Positions 1-8,293 of a stretch of 64,000 nucleotides of DNA are shown one piece after another. Every line of letters starts with the position of its first letter. The first letter of the stretch is position 1. The stretch is taken from contig NZ_MCIA01000035.1 of assembly GCF_003609635.1 (NCBI RefSeq), positions 124,001 to 188,000 of the forward strand, written 5' to 3'. The stretch is from Lacrimispora algidixylanolytica. Its GTDB lineage: Bacteria; Bacillota; Clostridia; Lachnospirales; Lachnospiraceae. The notes under the pieces were generated by a model. It had not been told where the DNA came from, did not search any database, and saw only the letters and a program-made list of their open reading frames with translations. Made by a program: the position numbers and the translations under genes.

Positions 1-1
1 G

Positions 2-1045
2 ACGGCAGTTACCCCCATGATATCCCAGGCTTCAACAAATTTTGACTTAAGAAAAAAGGTTGTGGGTATATCAGGAATCATGAATACCGGAAATTTAAAT
101 ATGTCGGTGACGCGGGGGGAATTTGCCAGTATGCTTGTCAATGCTTCTTCCTACCGAAGCACCGTAAGCGGTACTAGCAATACTTCCGTGTTTGCAGATG
201 TGCCAAGAGATAACGAATATGCATCTTCCATTCGGATTGCGGCAGAGCAGGGATTTATGAATGGATATCTGGGAGGTAATTTTAAACCAGAAGAATACAT
301 AACACTCCAGGAAGCAGTGAAAGGGATTTTAGGACTTTTGGGTTATCAGAATACTGATTTTACAGGAGATCAGACAGGATCACGGCTCTCAAAATATCAT
401 TTTCTTGAGTTGGATGAAAATCTCAACAAAGACGCTTTAGAACTTTTATCAAAAGAAGACTGCGTCAATTTATTTTATAATCTGTTAAAGACCGATACAA
501 AAGCAGGTGCCATGTTTGGAAAGAGCCTTGACTGCGAACTAACAGCAGATGGGGAAATCAATCCATTTTCTATGGTTGATAACAGCATGAAGGGACCAAA
601 GGTCGTGACCAGCAAAAGCCGACTTAGCTCTTATCTTCCCTTTAAACTTAGTGATGCCAATATATACCTGGATGGAGATCCCGTTAAAAATTCCAGTGAA
701 GCAATTACCACTGCTTTTGAAAGTACAGATGGTATCTTGGTATATTATCATACCCTTTCAAAAACAGTATGGCTCTATACGGTAGGGAATGAAAATGAAA
801 ATGGTCGTTCCGCAGCATTAGGAGAAATAACAAATGTAATCTATAATTCTACGGATTTAATGACGCCCAGTGCGATTATATTAGATGACGGTAATACGTA
901 TACACTTACCAGTACAGAGATGCAGTTTGCATTTTCCTCCTATGGTGATTTAAGAGTGGGAGATTCGGTTAATCTTGTATATACTCTGTCCACGGATTCA
1001 GAAGGAAATGAGACCAGGACAGTTATTGACTATATTGAAGATTAG
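2..1045 (+). CDS. S-layer homology (SLH) domain protein, 5' partial
   Basis: The reading frame is open to the window edge, so the gene begins upstream. The first visible residues (TAVTPMISQAS) look like the end of a signal peptide, so probably only about 15-25 residues are missing. One SLH-type module follows (VTRGEFASMLVN..., then FADVPRDNEYASSIRIAAEQGFMNGYLGGNFKPEEYIT), a family that anchors surface proteins to wall polysaccharide. The remaining two thirds is beta-rich, with no domain I recognise. The stop lies 14 bp before the MacA-like gene, so the two are probably cotranscribed. The exported location is inferred from the SLH module and the signal-peptide remnant. Confidence 0.75.
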   Translation, partial: TAVTPMISQASTNFDLRKKVVGISGIMNTGNLNMSVTRGEFASMLVNASSYRSTVSGTSNTSVFADVPRDNEYASSIRIAAEQGFMNGYLGGNFKPEEYITLQEAVKGILGLLGYQNTDFTGDQTGSRLSKYHFLELDENLNKDALELLSKEDCVNLFYNLLKTDTKAGAMFGKSLDCELTADGEINPFSMVDNSMKGPKVVTSKSRLSSYLPFKLSDANIYLDGDPVKNSSEAITTAFESTDGILVYYHTLSKTVWLYTVGNENENGRSAALGEITNVIYNSTDLMTPSAIILDDGNTYTLTSTEMQFAFSSYGDLRVGDSVNLVYTLSTDSEGNETRTVIDYIED

Positions 1046-1059
1046 CAGGAGAAAATAGA

Positions 1060-2796
1060 ATGAAAAAAATCAGTCAGAAATTGTTTCTGAAAAAACATAA
1101 GAAGCTCCTGATTATTCTCCCATTGGTCCTATTGGCAGTTGCAGGTATTGCTGGAGGATTAATCGCAAAAAAAAACAAAAGTGCCTCCGCAAAGGCTGGG
1201 AGCGTTCAGACTGCAACGGTAACCAAGAGTGATATTACGACTGAACTTTCTTCGTCAGGTAATATTTCCCCAAAAAACACCTATGACATCACATCTCTAA
1301 CAGAGGGTGAAGTCACTGCGGCAGAGTTTGAAGAAGGGGATATTGTAGAAAAGGGTCAGGTTCTTTACGCGATCGATACATCGTCCATGGAATCACAGAT
1401 CACATCTGCCAATAATTCCTTGGAACGGACTCAGGAGAGTTATCAGAATGCACTGAGTGACTATAATACAGCGTTGTCTGATTACAGCGGAAATACTTAT
1501 AAATCCACAGAAAGCGGTTACATAAAAACGTTGTCAGTTAAAGCTGGGGATAAGGTCAGCAGCAATATGGAACTTGCAGCCATTTATGATGATCAAACTA
1601 TGAAAATAAAGGTTCCCTTTCTTTCGGCAGAAGCAGCACAGATCGCTTCGGGAAATGGAGCAATCTTAACACTTACGGATACGGGAGAGCAGATAAATGG
1701 AGTGGTTTCCGCTGTCAGCAATATGGATGTAACACTGACTGGAGGACGGATTGTTCGTTATGTCACCATTGAGGTGGCAAACCCAGGCGGTCTTACAGCA
1801 GAAACCGCTGCAACCGCTTCCGTTTCCGATTTTGTAAGCAGCATGGAAGCTACTTTTGAGCCAAAGCTGGAAACAACCATGAAAGCGGATATTACAACAG
1901 CCGTTGAAATCCAAAATCTGCTTGTACACGAAGGTGACTATGTAACGAAGGGAACTCCGCTTTTTACAATGGAAAGCAAATCAGCTGAAAAACTATTGCG
2001 GACTTATAAGGATTCTCTTGATAAAGCCCAGGAATCCCTAGACTCCGCAAAGAACAAGCTGGAGACGACCCAGGATACTTATGATAACTACACCATTACA
2101 GCTCCCATTTCGGGTAAGGTCATTAAGAAATCCATTAAAACAGGGGATAAAATAACTAAGAGTACCAGTGGAAGCACAGTACTAGCCGTTATCTATGACA
2201 TGTCCAATTATACGTTTGAAATGTCCGTAGATGAGCTAGATGTTAAATCTGTAAAAGTAGGTCAAAGCGTGACTGTTACTGCTGATGCGGTATCCGGCAA
2301 GACATTTTCAGGAACTGTTACCAACGTCAGTCTGCAAAGTGCCACCGCAGATGGTGTTACCAATTATCCGGTTACCGTTACATTAAACGATGGGTTAGAT
2401 GAATTGCTTCCGGGTATGAATGTAGATGGTGTAATTACTCTTGAAGAGGCGAAAGATGTCATTTCAATTCCGGTAGATGCACTTATGAGGGGAAATACAG
2501 TCTATGTAAAGGATGCTTCCGTAAAAGAAAGTAATGGCCCTGTTCCAGCAGGATTTCGAAGTGTCGAGGTAACCACAGGTCTTATCAGTGAGGATTACGT
2601 GGAAATTAAAACCGGTCTTACTGAGGGAGAGGAAGTTTATGTTGTAAAGACATCGGTTAGCACAACTCAGAATTCCATGATGCCAGGAGGTATGGGCGGA
2701 ATGGGTGGAATGGGTGGGGCCCCAGGTGGTGGTGGTTCAGGAAGTGGCGGCAACAGGAGCGGTGGTTCAGGAAGTGGCGGTGGCCCCGGAAATTAA
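1060..2796 (+). CDS. MacA/HlyD-family efflux adaptor (membrane fusion protein)
   Basis: This 578-aa protein has a basic N-terminus and one membrane anchor at about residues 16-36, then the usual adaptor order: lipoyl/barrel-sandwich half (EGDIVEKGQVLYAID), a helical hairpin rich in Q/S/N, the second lipoyl half (TAPISGKVIKKSIKTGDKI) and a beta-barrel (VKVGQSVTVTAD, LLPGMNVDGVI). It differs from standard MacA in having a second lipoyl-like half (VHEGDYVTKGTPLFTM) and a Gly/Met-rich tail after residue 540. In Gram-positives such adaptors work with MacB-type ABC exporters, and the next two genes encode exactly that pair. The substrate is unknown; a peptide, antibiotic or surface lipid is possible. 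The start follows a GGAGA site. Confidence 0.85.
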   Translation: MKKISQKLFLKKHKKLLIILPLVLLAVAGIAGGLIAKKNKSASAKAGSVQTATVTKSDITTELSSSGNISPKNTYDITSLTEGEVTAAEFEEGDIVEKGQVLYAIDTSSMESQITSANNSLERTQESYQNALSDYNTALSDYSGNTYKSTESGYIKTLSVKAGDKVSSNMELAAIYDDQTMKIKVPFLSAEAAQIASGNGAILTLTDTGEQINGVVSAVSNMDVTLTGGRIVRYVTIEVANPGGLTAETAATASVSDFVSSMEATFEPKLETTMKADITTAVEIQNLLVHEGDYVTKGTPLFTMESKSAEKLLRTYKDSLDKAQESLDSAKNKLETTQDTYDNYTITAPISGKVIKKSIKTGDKITKSTSGSTVLAVIYDMSNYTFEMSVDELDVKSVKVGQSVTVTADAVSGKTFSGTVTNVSLQSATADGVTNYPVTVTLNDGLDELLPGMNVDGVITLEEAKDVISIPVDALMRGNTVYVKDASVKESNGPVPAGFRSVEVTTGLISEDYVEIKTGLTEGEEVYVVKTSVSTTQNSMMPGGMGGMGGMGGAPGGGGSGSGGNRSGGSGSGGGPGN

Positions 2797-2816
2797 AGAT
2801 AAAAGGAGGCTTAAAC

Positions 2817-3524
2817 GTGTCAGAACCTTTAATTGAATTAAATGATATCTATAAAATCTATCAATTGGGTGGGGAAGAAGTTAGGGCAAGTGACGGAGTG
2901 ACTTTAACCATTTGCAGAGGAGAATTTGTAGCTATCGTAGGAAAATCGGGAAGCGGAAAATCCACTCTCATGAACATCATTGGCGCACTTGATGTGCCCA
3001 GCTCTGGAACCTATTTCTTAGGAGGCGAGGATGTAGGGAATATGGGAGATTATCAACTGGCTAAGGTCAGAAATAAGATGATAGGATTTATCTTTCAGCA
3101 GTACAATCTGCTTCCTAAATTAAATCTTCTGGAAAATGTGGAGCTCCCTCTTCTATACTCCGGGATTGGTGCAGATAAGAGGAAAGAAAAGGCAATAGAG
3201 TCACTAAGGAGAGTTGGTCTGGAAGAAAAATGGAGAAATCTTCCAAACCAGCTATCCGGTGGTCAGCAGCAAAGGGCATCCATAGCCCGTGCGCTGGCTG
3301 GTAACCCGTCTCTTATTCTGGCAGATGAGCCTACCGGAGCCTTGGATTCTAAAACCAGCCGGGAGGTATTAAATTTTTTAAAACAATTAAATGAAGAAGG
3401 CAACACAATAGTTATGATCACCCATGACAGCGCCATAGCCATGGAAGCAAAAAGGGTGGTAAGGGTACACGATGGAAAGATTAATTTTGATGGAGACGTA
3501 AATGAATATTCTGCAATCCTTTAA
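2817..3524 (+). CDS. MacB/LolD-type ABC exporter ATPase
   Basis: This 235-aa nucleotide-binding subunit has Walker A GKSGSGKST (about residues 42-50), Q-loop QQYNLLP, signature LSGGQQQR (about 146-153), Walker B LILADEP and the H-loop ITHD. It starts with GTG, 7 bp after the strong site AAAAGGAGG at 2801-2809. The family powers MacB/FtsX-like permeases that act by mechanotransmission rather than by passing substrate through a channel. The gene overlaps the permease by 23 bp and follows the adaptor by 20 bp, which points to a three-gene operon and a tripartite-like exporter. Confidence 0.93.
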   Translation: MSEPLIELNDIYKIYQLGGEEVRASDGVTLTICRGEFVAIVGKSGSGKSTLMNIIGALDVPSSGTYFLGGEDVGNMGDYQLAKVRNKMIGFIFQQYNLLPKLNLLENVELPLLYSGIGADKRKEKAIESLRRVGLEEKWRNLPNQLSGGQQQRASIARALAGNPSLILADEPTGALDSKTSREVLNFLKQLNEEGNTIVMITHDSAIAMEAKRVVRVHDGKINFDGDVNEYSAIL

Positions 3525-4686
3525 AATGGCGATAAAAAGCATATGGGGAAATAAAATGCGTTCATTCCTGACCATGTTGGGAATTATCATAGGTGTGGCA
3601 TCCGTTATCATACTCGTCAGCCTGGTAAACGGCCAAATGACCTATATGACAGAGCAGTTTGCCAGTATGGGGACAAATCAAATAAATGTGAATGTTTCAA
3701 ATCTTTCCTCAAGATCCGTTACCGTTGATGAAATGTATGATTTTTATGAAGATAATCAGGGACTATTTTCTCAGATGACACCTAAGGTTTCCATATCTGC
3801 AACCATAAAAAGCGGAACTGAAACCTTAACTGATACAACTGTAACTGGAGTCAGTGAGCAATATTTAGAAATGAAGGATCAAACATTAGATACTGGGCGT
3901 TTTCTCCAGTACTCAGACATTTTATCGCGACAAAAGGTGTGTGTTGCAGGTTATTATGTAGCCTGGGATCTATTTGGAGGAGTGGATAAAGCCATTGGCC
4001 AGACACTAAAAATTGATGGTACCAGCTATCAGATCGTAGGTGTGATTTCCAGGCAGGACGAAGATAATATGGAAGCAGGAGGAACGGATGATGTCTTATA
4101 TCTGCCGTACACCAGTGCTGTCAGACAAACAAAGAATGCAAATGTAAGCAACTATGTGTTCGCTACGGCTGATATGGATCATACGACAGAATCAAAAACT
4201 GCAATTACTATGTTTTTGATGGGAATCTTTAAAGATGACGATTTATTCCGTGTATCCGCTATGAGTGAGCTTTTGGACTCCTTAAATTCCATGATGTCTA
4301 TGATGTCTATGATGCTTGGAGGAATCGCAGGTATCTCTCTTTTAGTAGCCGGAGTCGGAGTTATGAATATCATGCTCGTATCTGTTACAGAACGAACCAG
4401 AGAAATCGGAATTCGTAAAGCTCTAGGTGCTCAGAAACGAAATATCATGCAGCAGTTTGTAATCGAAGCCGCAGTTACCAGTTCTCTTGGAGGAGTCATC
4501 GGAATTGTGGTAGGTTCCATTGCAACCACTGTAATCGGTAGCTTTATGGGTCTGGATGCAACGCCTACGCCTGGAGCAGTATTGATTTCATTCAGCGTAT
4601 CCGTAGGAATAGGTCTGATATTTGGATATATGCCAGCTAGCCGTGCAGCAAAGCTCAATCCAATCGATGCACTGCGCAGTGAATAA
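3502..4686 (+). CDS. MacB-like ABC transporter permease (FtsX superfamily)
   Basis: This 394-aa protein has the MacB topology: one N-terminal membrane segment (about residues 20-43, LTMLGIIIGVASVIILVSLV), a large extracellular MacB_PCD domain (about 45-265), then three C-terminal segments in the FtsX domain. ERTREIGIRKALGA, the coupling motif of this family, lies after the second segment. A Met/Ser run (MMSMMSMM) sits just before that segment. It starts inside the ATPase gene, and the coupled expression fits a 1:1 complex. It should work with the adaptor and ATPase upstream. Substrate unknown. Confidence 0.92.
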   Translation: MNILQSFKMAIKSIWGNKMRSFLTMLGIIIGVASVIILVSLVNGQMTYMTEQFASMGTNQINVNVSNLSSRSVTVDEMYDFYEDNQGLFSQMTPKVSISATIKSGTETLTDTTVTGVSEQYLEMKDQTLDTGRFLQYSDILSRQKVCVAGYYVAWDLFGGVDKAIGQTLKIDGTSYQIVGVISRQDEDNMEAGGTDDVLYLPYTSAVRQTKNANVSNYVFATADMDHTTESKTAITMFLMGIFKDDDLFRVSAMSELLDSLNSMMSMMSMMLGGIAGISLLVAGVGVMNIMLVSVTERTREIGIRKALGAQKRNIMQQFVIEAAVTSSLGGVIGIVVGSIATTVIGSFMGLDATPTPGAVLISFSVSVGIGLIFGYMPASRAAKLNPIDALRSE

Positions 4687-4702
4687 CAAGTGAATATTTT
4701 CT

Positions 4703-4735
4703 TGCAAATACGGTATAACAATGGTAATATTTGCA
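4703..4735. other. Inverted repeat downstream of the exporter operon
   Basis: Perfect 8-bp arms TGCAAATA and TATTTGCA are separated by 17 bp that contain TATAAC, a possible -10 hexamer. It could be an operator over a promoter for the dipeptidase gene. It has no T-tract, so it is not an obvious terminator. Confidence 0.3.
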
Positions 4736-4744
4736 TAGTAACAA

Positions 4745-4773
4745 AAGGAGTAGCTCATCTCGGGTTACTCCTT
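4745..4773 (+). terminator. Possible weak terminator after the exporter operon
   Basis: The arms AAGGAGTAGC and GTTACTCCTT pair with one G-T wobble around a 9-nt loop. The following sequence has only a short T stretch, so termination may be partial. Confidence 0.35.
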
Positions 4774-4814
4774 ATGTGTATTTAAAAAAATGAAATGCAG
4801 GGGAGACAATAATC

Positions 4815-5807
4815 ATGAAAGTCATTGACATGCATTGCGATACAATTTCAGAGTTATATTATCGGCGGGAACAGGGAAAAGCTTACTCCCTACTAAAAAA
4901 TGATTGCCATATTGATCTGGAACGTATGAAAAAGGGAGATTACTATCTTCAAAACTTTGCATTATTTACAGAACTAACAAAACATGAGCGACCATTTGAG
5001 TATTGTATTAAGCTGGTAGACCTCTTCTATACAGAAATGACAAAACATGAGGATTTAATCGGCGTAGTCACCCGATATAAAGATATTGAAAGAAATAAAA
5101 ATGAAGGAAAGATGTCTGCTCTTCTTACGATTGAAGAGGGTGGTGTCTGCCAGGGAGAGATTGCGTTTTTAAGAAGTTTTTATCGCCTTGGAGTTCGCAT
5201 GATGACGCTTACTTGGAATCATAAGAATGAACTGGCAAGTCCTAACCGCATCTGGCAGGAGAATGGCCAGGCCTTTTTTGAGCCGGATACGGAGCATGGA
5301 CTTACGGATAAAGGAATTGAATTTCTTAATGAGATGGAAGCACTTGGCATGATCGTAGACGTCTCTCATTTGTCGGATGCAGGAATTGAAGATGTGTTTA
5401 AATACACCCATAAACCGTTTGTCGCCAGCCATTCCAATGCAAGAGCAGTTGCTTCAAACCCTAGAAATCTAACAGACGATATGATCAAACGACTTTCAGA
5501 GCGAGGTGGAGTTACAGGGATCAATTACTGTGCCGCATTTTTGTATAACTGGAAAAAGGGAGAAGGAGAAATCAGCCGGGTGGAGCATATGGTCGCTCAT
5601 ATAAAACATATGAAGCAGATCGGCGGCATTCAGTGTATTGGCCTTGGGTCGGATTTTGACGGAATCGGGGGAGAACTAGAGATGAAATCTCCGGAGGATC
5701 TTCCGGTATTAGAGGCGGCTATGAAGAAAGAAGGCTTTACAGATAGCGAAATTGAAGCCGTTTTCTACAAAAATGTACTACGTGTTTATGAGGAAATTTT
5801 AAACTAA
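4815..5807 (+). CDS. Membrane dipeptidase (peptidase M19, renal dipeptidase family)
   Basis: This 330-aa zinc metallo-dipeptidase has the M19 ligands: MHCDT near the start (H7, D9), the metal-bridging Glu in LLTIEEGG, and the histidines in VDVSHLSD and VASHSNAR, with GLGSDFDG near the end. Length matches the bacterial family. There is no signal peptide, so it is probably cytoplasmic and splits dipeptides, possibly including D-amino-acid dipeptides as some M19 enzymes do. It stands alone between a weak terminator and the phosphate operon. The start follows GGGGAGA. Confidence 0.9.
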   Translation: MKVIDMHCDTISELYYRREQGKAYSLLKNDCHIDLERMKKGDYYLQNFALFTELTKHERPFEYCIKLVDLFYTEMTKHEDLIGVVTRYKDIERNKNEGKMSALLTIEEGGVCQGEIAFLRSFYRLGVRMMTLTWNHKNELASPNRIWQENGQAFFEPDTEHGLTDKGIEFLNEMEALGMIVDVSHLSDAGIEDVFKYTHKPFVASHSNARAVASNPRNLTDDMIKRLSERGGVTGINYCAAFLYNWKKGEGEISRVEHMVAHIKHMKQIGGIQCIGLGSDFDGIGGELEMKSPEDLPVLEAAMKKEGFTDSEIEAVFYKNVLRVYEEILN

Positions 5808-5814
5808 AGAAAAA

Positions 5815-5875
5815 TTTACAAATATTTTACCTTTCAGCGCACGGTACTTTACATAGATTTGATATAGTACTTACA
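5815..5875 (+). promoter_or_regulatory. Candidate PhoP-box array and promoter of the phosphate operon
   Basis: Hexamers TTTACA (5815), TTTACC (5826), TTTACA (5848), TTGATA (5859) and CTTACA (5870) lie on one 11-bp register; only position 5837 (GCGCAC) does not fit. A -10-like TATAGT at 5863-5868 has no good -35, as expected of an activated promoter. Bacillus PhoP binds TT(A/C/T)ACA repeats at about 11-bp spacing. TTTACA also occurs elsewhere in AT-rich gaps of this window, so the phasing carries the argument, not the hexamer. Confidence 0.5.
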
Positions 5876-5904
5876 AGACGTGCTGTAAGATTAGGGGGGA
5901 TACT

Positions 5905-7566
5905 ATGTCGATGGAAGATATACAGATGTTAATTAAATTTCTTGGGGGACTTGGTATCTTCCTATATGGCATGGATCGTATGGGAGATGGGCTTCAAAAA
6001 TCGGCTGGTCATAAGATGCAGCAGCTATTAGGAGCCCTTACCGACAACCCAGTTATGGGGATTTTATTAGGTACCGGGGTCACCGCCATTATTCTAAGCA
6101 GCAATGCGACAACCATTATGGTAGTTGGCTTTGTGAATGCAGGGATTTTAAACTTGTCCCAGGCGGTGGGGATTATTATGGGAGCCAATATCGGGACAAC
6201 CGTCACCAGTTGGATCGTTTCCATGAATGAATGGGGGGAGATGCTTAAGCCAGAGTTTTTTTCTCCGATCCTAGTATTTTCAGGAGCATTGATCCGTTAT
6301 CTTTCCAGAAATGGAAAGGCAAAGCAGGTGGGTGAAATTCTGGTGGGATTTGGACTTTTGTTTGTTGGTCTTGGCTTTATGTCTGAGACTATCGCTTCCT
6401 ACCACTCGAATGAGGCATTTTTAAGTGTTTTTACTTTTCTTGGGAAGAATCCTCTCCTAGGAGTGGCAGCAGGGCTTTTTGTAACGGTACTAATTCAAAG
6501 TTCGTCTGTATCCGTTGGTGTTCTACAGGTTTTAGCCTTAAACGGAATGATTGGTTGGCAGTGTGCTGTTTTCATAAATCTGGGACAAAATATCGGCTCC
6601 TGTGCAGCAGCACTGCGTTCTAGCACAGGAGCAAACCGTACCGCCAAACGGGCAGCAGTCATTCATCTGCTCTTTAATGCAATCGGCGCCATCCTATTTG
6701 GGACAGTCATGGCAGTTTTATTTTGGCTAAACCCAGATCTTGCTGTATCTCCCATTACCAGCGTTGGGATTTCTATATTTCATACTGCTTTTAATGTCAT
6801 AAACACCATTCTCTTGTTTCCGTTTGCCGGATTTTTGGTGAAAGCTTCGGGAATACTGATTCGAGAAGATGCATCTGCTAGCAAATGTTGTAAGGATTCC
6901 AAAGATGAGATGAAACGGCATTTGGATAGTAGAATTTTGGACACCCCATCTTTTGCAATTGAAAGCGTGACTCATGAGGTAGTCAATATGGGATATGCCG
7001 CTCTAAAAAACTTTGATCTAGCTGCACTAGTTTTATTAGAGGATAATAAAAGTGATGCCATCAAGGTAAAGAAAATGGAGCAAATGATTGATGATTATGA
7101 AAAAATCCTCACAGACTATCTAATAAAGATCAGCAACCAGTCATTGAATGAGGAACAGCATCTCCTTGTTAAAAATCTGTTTTATACGATCAGTGACTTT
7201 GAGCGAATCAGTGACCACTGTGAAAACTTATCCGAACTGGCACTGGAGAAGTCAAGAAGAAGTATTGTGTTTTCCGAAGATGCGGACAGAGAGCTTCATG
7301 AAATGTTTCATTCCGTTCGGTCTTCTCTGGAACATTCCATTAAGGCAAGAGCCTCTTCTGATATGTCTGAGGTCCGCGCCGTTGTCCGAAGCGAAGAACT
7401 AGTGGACAATTTAGAAGAAGAATTTCGGGAACGCCATATCACACGTTTGGCTTCCCAATCTTGTAAACCGGAAAACGGAGTTATCTACTTAGATACTCTT
7501 AACAATTTAGAACGTATATCAGACCATGCCCATAATATTGCTGGTTTTGTCAGAGATGAAGTGTAA
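5905..7566 (+). CDS. Na/Pi cotransporter family protein with C-terminal PhoU domain
   Basis: This 553-aa protein has an N-terminal half (to about residue 310) with two inverted Na/Pi-cotransporter repeats. The signature stretches are TAIILSSNATTIMVVGFVNAG and VLIQSSSVSVGVLQVLALNG. The C-terminal 200 residues are PhoU-like helical bundles (ISDFERISDHCENLSELA and NNLERISDHAHNIAGFV, each with the E/D-rich metal-binding pattern). It probably takes up phosphate with sodium, or exports excess phosphate, while the PhoU part senses or signals phosphate status. PhoB- and PhoR-like genes follow within 20 bp each. The start follows AGGGGGG. Confidence 0.9.
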   Translation: MSMEDIQMLIKFLGGLGIFLYGMDRMGDGLQKSAGHKMQQLLGALTDNPVMGILLGTGVTAIILSSNATTIMVVGFVNAGILNLSQAVGIIMGANIGTTVTSWIVSMNEWGEMLKPEFFSPILVFSGALIRYLSRNGKAKQVGEILVGFGLLFVGLGFMSETIASYHSNEAFLSVFTFLGKNPLLGVAAGLFVTVLIQSSSVSVGVLQVLALNGMIGWQCAVFINLGQNIGSCAAALRSSTGANRTAKRAAVIHLLFNAIGAILFGTVMAVLFWLNPDLAVSPITSVGISIFHTAFNVINTILLFPFAGFLVKASGILIREDASASKCCKDSKDEMKRHLDSRILDTPSFAIESVTHEVVNMGYAALKNFDLAALVLLEDNKSDAIKVKKMEQMIDDYEKILTDYLIKISNQSLNEEQHLLVKNLFYTISDFERISDHCENLSELALEKSRRSIVFSEDADRELHEMFHSVRSSLEHSIKARASSDMSEVRAVVRSEELVDNLEEEFRERHITRLASQSCKPENGVIYLDTLNNLERISDHAHNIAGFVRDEV

Positions 7567-7583
7567 GGAAAGGGAGAATAATA

Positions 7584-8273
7584 ATGGAACAGATCTATGT
7601 AATTGAAGATGATGATAATATCAGAGATTTAATCAAGATTGCGCTGGAAGGATTTGGGTATGAGGTCGTTGCTTTTGAGATGGCAGAGGACTGCTTAAAG
7701 CAGATCGAGTCAGACAAGCCAGCTCTGGCTGTATTTGACTTAATGCTTCCAGGAATGGATGGACTATCTGCAATACGAAAAATACGAAAGATTGATTCAT
7801 TAAAAGATCTTCCTGTTTTGGTGCTTACTGCAAAGGATAGAGAATTTGATAAAGTGGCAGGCCTTGATGGAGGTGCAGACGATTATATGACAAAGCCTTT
7901 TGGCGTCATGGAATTGGCAGCCAGAATTAGAAGCCTTTTAAGAAGGAGTACAAGGTCTAATGTAGCAGATGATGAGCTGGAGTTGTATTGTATGAGTTTA
8001 AACAAGAAAACCCGAGAGGTATACTGTGAAGGGACAAAAGTCGAGCTGACTTTAAAGGAATTTGAACTTTTACAATACTTAATGGAAAATCATAATAAGG
8101 TGGTAACTAGAGATGAACTTCTTAACCACATCTGGGGATACGATTATGATGGCGAGACCAGGACACTAGATATGCATATCAGGACATTAAGGCAGAAGCT
8201 TGGGGAAAAAGGAAGTGCCTGTATTAAGACGGTCCGTGGAGTGGGATATCGGTTCATACGTACACAAGAGTAA
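7584..8273 (+). CDS. PhoB/PhoP-like OmpR-family response regulator
   Basis: This 229-aa protein has a receiver domain (about 1-120) with acidic pocket EDDDN, phospho-acceptor D52 in VFDLMLPGMDG, switch Thr in VLTAKD and Lys in YMTKPFG. The winged-helix DNA-binding domain (about 130-228) has VELTLKEFELLQYLMENHNKVVTRDELL and ends RTVRGVGYRF. It sits between the Na/Pi-PhoU gene and its kinase, so phosphate control is the likely role. The hexamer array upstream of the operon would be a natural target. Confidence 0.92.
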   Translation: MEQIYVIEDDDNIRDLIKIALEGFGYEVVAFEMAEDCLKQIESDKPALAVFDLMLPGMDGLSAIRKIRKIDSLKDLPVLVLTAKDREFDKVAGLDGGADDYMTKPFGVMELAARIRSLLRRSTRSNVADDELELYCMSLNKKTREVYCEGTKVELTLKEFELLQYLMENHNKVVTRDELLNHIWGYDYDGETRTLDMHIRTLRQKLGEKGSACIKTVRGVGYRFIRTQE

Positions 8274-8293
8274 ACAAAATATCGGAGGGTTTC

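Noticed and set aside
4290-4316. Short ATGATGTCT repeat in the permease gene
   Set aside because: It encodes MMSMMSMM in frame at the edge of a membrane segment; a simple coding repeat with no sign of a frameshift.
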